A model generated the notes under the pieces. The model saw nothing but the letters and a program-made list of their open reading frames with translations. It did no database searches and was not told where the DNA came from. DNA of 64,000 nucleotides, taken from NCBI GenBank assembly GCA_934376945.1, contig CAKRPI010000001.1:10514-74513 (forward strand), read 5' to 3'. The position numbers and the translations under genes are program-made. Origin of the DNA: an uncultured Lachnospiraceae bacterium (GTDB lineage: Bacteria; Bacillota; Clostridia; Lachnospirales; Lachnospiraceae). Below are positions 63,955 to 64,000 of this stretch, one piece after another (within the stretch, counting starts at the first letter, position 1; every line of letters starts with the position of its first letter).

Positions 63955-64000
63955 ACATATTATCGGATGAGATGCAAAAAGTCCACAAAAATTTGAAGAT

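Overview
The window reads as a chromosome segment of a spore-forming, anaerobic Clostridia species, most likely of the family Lachnospiraceae. The reasons are the sporulation genes (spoVAF, spoIVB, spo0A), moderate GC content with AGGAGG-type ribosome binding sites on almost every gene, a very large 2-hydroxyacyl-CoA dehydratase activase, and the typical Clostridia run xseA-xseB-ispA-dxs-tlyA-nadK-argR-recN-spoIVB. No rRNA, prophage, insertion sequence or CRISPR array was seen. There is one tRNA (Thr, anticodon CGT).

Layout. 1-6 kb: the end of spoVAF, a membrane-anchored polysaccharide deacetylase, a degenerate sirtuin-like protein, ung and the pair hisH-hisF. 6-10.3 kb: one 1414-residue activase/dehydratase-like protein on the minus strand with unusual leader structure. 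10.8-19.5 kb: tgt and yajC, then an amino-acid cluster leuB-ilvD-ilvB-serC-serA behind a structured leader. 19.8-23.8 kb: glgB with a 33-bp tandem repeat in its tail, a His-rich CsoR-type repressor and a second degenerate sirtuin. 24-28.8 kb: a surface acylation locus (SGNH hydrolase, DUF4358 lipoprotein, tRNA-Thr, MBOAT, DHHW protein). 28.9-31.5 kb: thyX-folA facing pyrB-pyrI. 31.7-44.6 kb: a PH-domain protein, prfC, asp23, nusB, the isoprenoid/DNA-repair run and spoIVB.

44.6-53.8 kb is an accessory island set between spoIVB and spo0A, which are neighbours in many Clostridia. It has a minus-strand half (NTPase-MobA fusion, HTH-only ModE-like regulator, FecCD-type ABC importer) and a plus-strand half (xanthine-dehydrogenase-type FAD, 2Fe-2S and molybdenum subunits, NCS2 purine permease). 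Together these suggest purine uptake and hydroxylation with a dedicated molybdate or tungstate supply. A ModE-box-like dyad lies on the start site of the importer operon.

54.0-64 kb: spo0A is preceded by a roughly 180-nt stretch that folds into a pseudoknot from two long complementary helices plus several hairpins. I recognise no known RNA class in it, and it is the strongest candidate here for something undescribed. After it come glgA, a SpoVB/MurJ-type flippase, the Fe-S run iscR-iscS-iscU-mnmA, a D,D-carboxypeptidase and a PHP-type histidinol phosphatase.

All calls rest on reading the sequence and on knowledge of the families. No database search or folding program was run, so RNA structures, promoters and operators are proposals.
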